Below, piece by piece: positions 4,484-7,080 of a stretch of DNA of 7,080 bases. The stretch is from positions 1 to 7,080 of the forward strand of contig JAFTHJ010000005.1 in assembly GCA_017457465.1 (NCBI GenBank). The letters are read 5' to 3'. A model generated the notes under the pieces. It saw nothing but the letters and a program-made list of their open reading frames with translations, was not told where the DNA came from and ran no database searches. Source of the stretch: Clostridia bacterium (GTDB lineage Bacteria; Bacillota; Clostridia; Oscillospirales; CAG-272). Every line of letters begins with the position of its first letter. The first letter of the stretch is position 1. Position numbers and translations under genes: made by a program.

Positions 4484-6565
4484 TCATTCCCATTTTCTGA
4501 ATTGCTTCAGGTCGTTCTTTGTCATACCCTCCCGAAGCGTCATAATTTCTTCGGTTTTGCTCATCACGAGGTGCATATCAAAGCTCTCGACATCAACATT
4601 GTTCGCGGTATTGTTGCCGTATGCGTTATTTTGAGTCAGTTCTTCATGATTGAAAGGCCATACCGCGACCTTTGCACCCGTTGAGGCATAGAATCCTGCG
4701 TCTCCGCCCGTGTATCCGTGGTGGCATATCTGAATTACATCGCATTTCAGCTCCTCACGGTAGATGGCATTTACTATCTGACAACCCGCTTTCTGTTGGT
4801 CGCCGGTTATGATAACTCTGCCCCCTGCCATCGTCATACTGAATACCGTGGATGCGACATTTCCGTCACCGTAACCGGAATCGTAAAGATTTTCGTGAGT
4901 CCAGAGAATATCGAGGTCAAGTCCCGCGAAGGCAAACCTCTGTCCCGCGTGAGCGACTACGAATTTCGCTTTTGGAGAAGATTCGGTAGCTCCAAAATAG
5001 ACTTGGGGAGAATAAGCACTATTATAATCAGCTTCGTTTGGCATATTAGATATTACCATCTGAAGCTCTGCTTTATTTTTATATCTTTGGGTGAAATCGT
5101 AAAATCCCTGAACATGGTCGCTGTGCGGGTGAGTTATGACCCACGCCGCGATAACGGGATTTCCGTCAAGCTCATTCTGCTCTACCATATATTTATAAAT
5201 AAGGTCGGCATTGTTTCTGTTGTTCGAGTTCGTAAGTCCGCCGTCCACAACGATAAAGCGTCCGTCCTCAAGTCTTACGAGCCAGGTATTGTGCGCGTTT
5301 ATGAGCGACACCTGCGCCTCGCAGACATATTTGCTGTCGTCCTCTGCGGCAGGAAGCGCAACATTATCGGTACAATCTATGGCGATATTTACATACTTTA
5401 CCGTCTTGTTACTGTCAGAAATGCTCTTGTGTTCAATATAGGACACATTTACGATACTGTATCCGTCCGTATATGTAGCGAAGCGGCTCTCCTGCGCCTC
5501 GGTGGCGTAATGCTCCTCGTAGCCCTCGTCCTTGAGCTTCTTCAGATAATCCTCATAGTCCGAAACCTTTGCTCCGTCCACCTGAACATAATAGGATTTC
5601 ATCGCGCTGTAACTGTACTTGACAGTCTCGGTTCCCACTCCCGTATATTTGGGCGCGGTTCCGTAACCCGCTTCGGGCTTTGGCTTAAGAAGGAAGTGCG
5701 GAATAGCTATGTCACAATCAGCATCAGCAAACGCCTTGATATAATCCATAACGCTCGTAATGCCGACCTCAACAGCTCCCTTTACGGCAAGGTCGCCGTT
5801 GTCGTTATGACCGAACGACACGCTCTTATAAAAGGATTCTTTGGTTTGCGAGGACAGCTTTCTGTTGGTATCGCCTATCAGTATTTCCTTACCAGACGCC
5901 CCTTTCGCGTCGGACGACACCTCTACCGTTATACCCGCATATTTGAACGCGTTATTGAGCAGTTTAGCTTGAGCCATTGCCGTACTGTCGCCCGCTGCGT
6001 ATATTATCGTATAGTCTGTCTTGTCGCCCTCGGAGAGTGCAACGACAGGGTAACTATCACTTTTCTTTGAATAATCTCCCGCAATAGCGGCAACTCCATC
6101 GGATACCGATATCGCACACAAAAGCTCGTCTACCGCCTCGGAGTAGAGATACATATTATTTGATACTACGATTATCTTGTTTTCCGATACCGTTATGGAA
6201 TAGCTGTTCGGCACAAGCTCATCCATTGCCGCCTTTGAAGCGTCGCCGCTATTACCTATCAGTATCTCTATACCGTCTCCCGAAACCGATTCAAGAGAGA
6301 TATCAGCACCGCAAAGCTCACTCAACGAGCTTTTCAGCTCCATTGCCGAATCTTTTACGATAACATTCTCTCCATCGTTACATACTATCTTTACATCAGC
6401 CTTGCCTTCGGAGACAAGCGTAAGCGCATTCACCGCAGCTTCGGTAGTACCTTCTCCCTGTTCAGCTTTCTTTGTGCAAGAATTCAAAACGAAGATACAA
6501 GCCATTACTGCGCACAGCAGCGCAACAGCTTTGATGAAAACCGCAAGTTTTCCTATTTTTTTCAT
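4484..6565 (-). CDS. Lipoprotein with two GH20b/GH67N-like domains and a C-terminal metallo-beta-lactamase hydrolase domain, 693 residues
   Basis: The N-terminus is a lipoprotein signal (LNSC, C30 lipidated), so the enzyme acts on the cell surface. Residues about 55-165 and 180-292 look like two copies of an alpha/beta fold: each has a helix-forming stretch, then a strand ending in EILIG (IEILIGN at 99-105, KEILIGD at 226-232) and a later 'I.V.......A..D.L' part. This resembles the non-catalytic N-terminal domains of GH20 and GH67 glycosidases. A connector domain follows (about 312-400). The MBL domain spans about 420-665: DGG (441-443), THPHSDH (478-484) with metal ligands H479, H481, D483, H484, TGD (587-589) and ICHHG (613-617), closest in style to the ComEC-type hydrolase domain. 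All key residues are present, so it is probably an active metallohydrolase, perhaps on phosphodiester or nucleotide bonds; the substrate is unknown. AAAGGAG lies eight bases before ATG. Confidence 0.92.
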   Translation of the reverse strand: MKKIGKLAVFIKAVALLCAVMACIFVLNSCTKKAEQGEGTTEAAVNALTLVSEGKADVKIVCNDGENVIVKDSAMELKSSLSELCGADISLESVSGDGIEILIGNSGDASKAAMDELVPNSYSITVSENKIIVVSNNMYLYSEAVDELLCAISVSDGVAAIAGDYSKKSDSYPVVALSEGDKTDYTIIYAAGDSTAMAQAKLLNNAFKYAGITVEVSSDAKGASGKEILIGDTNRKLSSQTKESFYKSVSFGHNDNGDLAVKGAVEVGITSVMDYIKAFADADCDIAIPHFLLKPKPEAGYGTAPKYTGVGTETVKYSYSAMKSYYVQVDGAKVSDYEDYLKKLKDEGYEEHYATEAQESRFATYTDGYSIVNVSYIEHKSISDSNKTVKYVNIAIDCTDNVALPAAEDDSKYVCEAQVSLINAHNTWLVRLEDGRFIVVDGGLTNSNNRNNADLIYKYMVEQNELDGNPVIAAWVITHPHSDHVQGFYDFTQRYKNKAELQMVISNMPNEADYNSAYSPQVYFGATESSPKAKFVVAHAGQRFAFAGLDLDILWTHENLYDSGYGDGNVASTVFSMTMAGGRVIITGDQQKAGCQIVNAIYREELKCDVIQICHHGYTGGDAGFYASTGAKVAVWPFNHEELTQNNAYGNNTANNVDVESFDMHLVMSKTEEIMTLREGMTKNDLKQFRKWE

Positions 6566-6603
6566 AAAACCTTCTCCTTTCCGGGTTCAATAACAAAGGT
6601 TGT

Positions 6604-7080
6604 TTAATATTTAAGTATAACCGTCTTATCGTTGTAGTAGCGAAGAAGCTTTTTACTCTGCTCGGTAGCCTCGAAGAATACGAGTCGCTTCTTGCCATCG
6701 GCGTCGGTTGCGTAGAGATAGTAGATATCATACGCGTCCATAGAGGACACATGATACACCTTCTCCGCGTCGGTTATACTGTCGGCATCTCTCTTATACT
6801 CTCCGCTGTAGGGAGCTATCTTCTCAATATCCTTGATGTGATAATTGAAAAGCTCCTTGCGGGTAAGTCCACCGTAAATTACAGCGAAGTAAATATACGA
6901 CTTCTCAAAAGAATAAACATATTCGGGATTGACATATCTCCATGTGAAGAATACCACCGCACATGTCAGCACCAGCACCAGACACATTACGGGAAACAGC
7001 TTAAAGGTTGCGCAGAGTGCGCAGAAGCCACCCGCGAAAACGACATAGGCAAGTATAAGCAGAATACGCTTCATCAGCAG
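6604..7080 (-). CDS. Two-helix membrane protein with cytosolic PH-like domain, N-terminus probably outside window
   Basis: The frame is open to the right edge. An ATG at 7074-7072 would give 156 residues, but only CTGCTG is visible ahead of it, so no ribosome site can be judged. Counting from that Met, hydrophobic helices lie at about 4-24 and 27-46, followed by a cytosolic tail (about 50-156). The tail reads as alternating strands (YVYSFEKSYIYFAVIYGGLT), a KDIEKIAPYS motif at 81-90, an acidic loop, then YYLYATDADGKKRLVFFEAT and a final helix/strand. The layout matches a small uncharacterised Clostridia family that I believe is DUF6106 (name from memory). Members often have a short amphipathic segment ahead of the first helix, which would place the true start beyond the window. 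It stands 38 bases ahead of the MBL lipoprotein. Such genes are often scattered housekeeping-type neighbours, so shared transcription need not mean shared function. Confidence 0.8.
   Translation of the reverse strand: MLMKRILLILAYVVFAGGFCALCATFKLFPVMCLVLVLTCAVVFFTWRYVNPEYVYSFEKSYIYFAVIYGGLTRKELFNYHIKDIEKIAPYSGEYKRDADSITDAEKVYHVSSMDAYDIYYLYATDADGKKRLVFFEATEQSKKLLRYYNDKTVILKY

Noticed and set aside
4718..6070. Long plus-strand open frame (450 codons) opposite the MBL gene
   Set aside because: It lies fully antisense to a gene with an intact MBL motif set, has no recognisable domain and reads as a mirror of the codon bias of the real gene.
6462..6752. Minus-strand 96-codon frame bridging the membrane-protein and MBL genes
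   Set aside because: Out of frame with both and overlapping their coding ends; the translation has no plausible protein character.
1..7080. CRISPR array, insertion sequence, tRNA or rRNA
   Set aside because: I found no spaced direct repeats, transposase motifs, terminal inverted repeats, cloverleaf or rRNA-like sequence on either strand by eye.

Overview
All seven genes I can support lie on the minus strand, so transcription runs from the right edge to the left. The genes have purine-rich Shine-Dalgarno sites (AAGGAGG, AAAGGAG). The exported proteins carry acidic, Thr-rich linkers after lipoprotein or Sec signals, and there are Cys-rich 'CxCG...LGH' elements and a short 'PE...DVI' peptide. 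Together these point to an anaerobic Firmicute of class Clostridia, probably an uncultured gut Oscillospirales- or Christensenellales-like lineage. That placement is inference; no rRNA or marker gene is present.

Layout in transcription order: (a) a two-helix membrane protein with a cytosolic PH-like tail (about 7080 to 6604, probably cut by the window edge); (b) a 693-residue lipoprotein with two alpha/beta domains resembling glycosidase N-terminal domains, followed by a metallo-beta-lactamase (MBL) domain with an intact HPHSDH motif (6565-4484); (c) a 507-residue lipoprotein of the ABC-type extracellular solute-binding class (4446-2923); (d) a 430-residue Sec-secreted right-handed beta-helix protein (2833-1541); (e) a 55-57-residue leader-like peptide (1521/1527 to 1354); (f) a 75-residue mini-lipoprotein starting with TTG (1320-1093); (g) after a 145-base gap with two hairpins and a possible promoter, a lipoprotein running off the left edge whose C-terminal part looks like an SGNH/GDSL hydrolase that has lost its nucleophile (947 to beyond 1).

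Genes a-b and b-c are separated by only 38 and 37 bases, and d-e-f are packed with 13-33 base gaps, so there are probably two tight transcription blocks plus a separately started gene g. Six of the seven products act at the membrane or outside it. The window therefore looks like a locus for cell-surface recognition or processing of an extracellular, probably carbohydrate-related, ligand. No ABC permease, glycosidase catalytic domain, regulator, mobile element, CRISPR array, tRNA or rRNA is visible, so the substrate cannot be named.

The most interesting items are the small peptide gene (e), the apparent SDNVT replacement of the catalytic GDSIT block in gene g, and the unusual domain chain of the MBL lipoprotein. 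No stretch longer than 300 bases lacks a gene.
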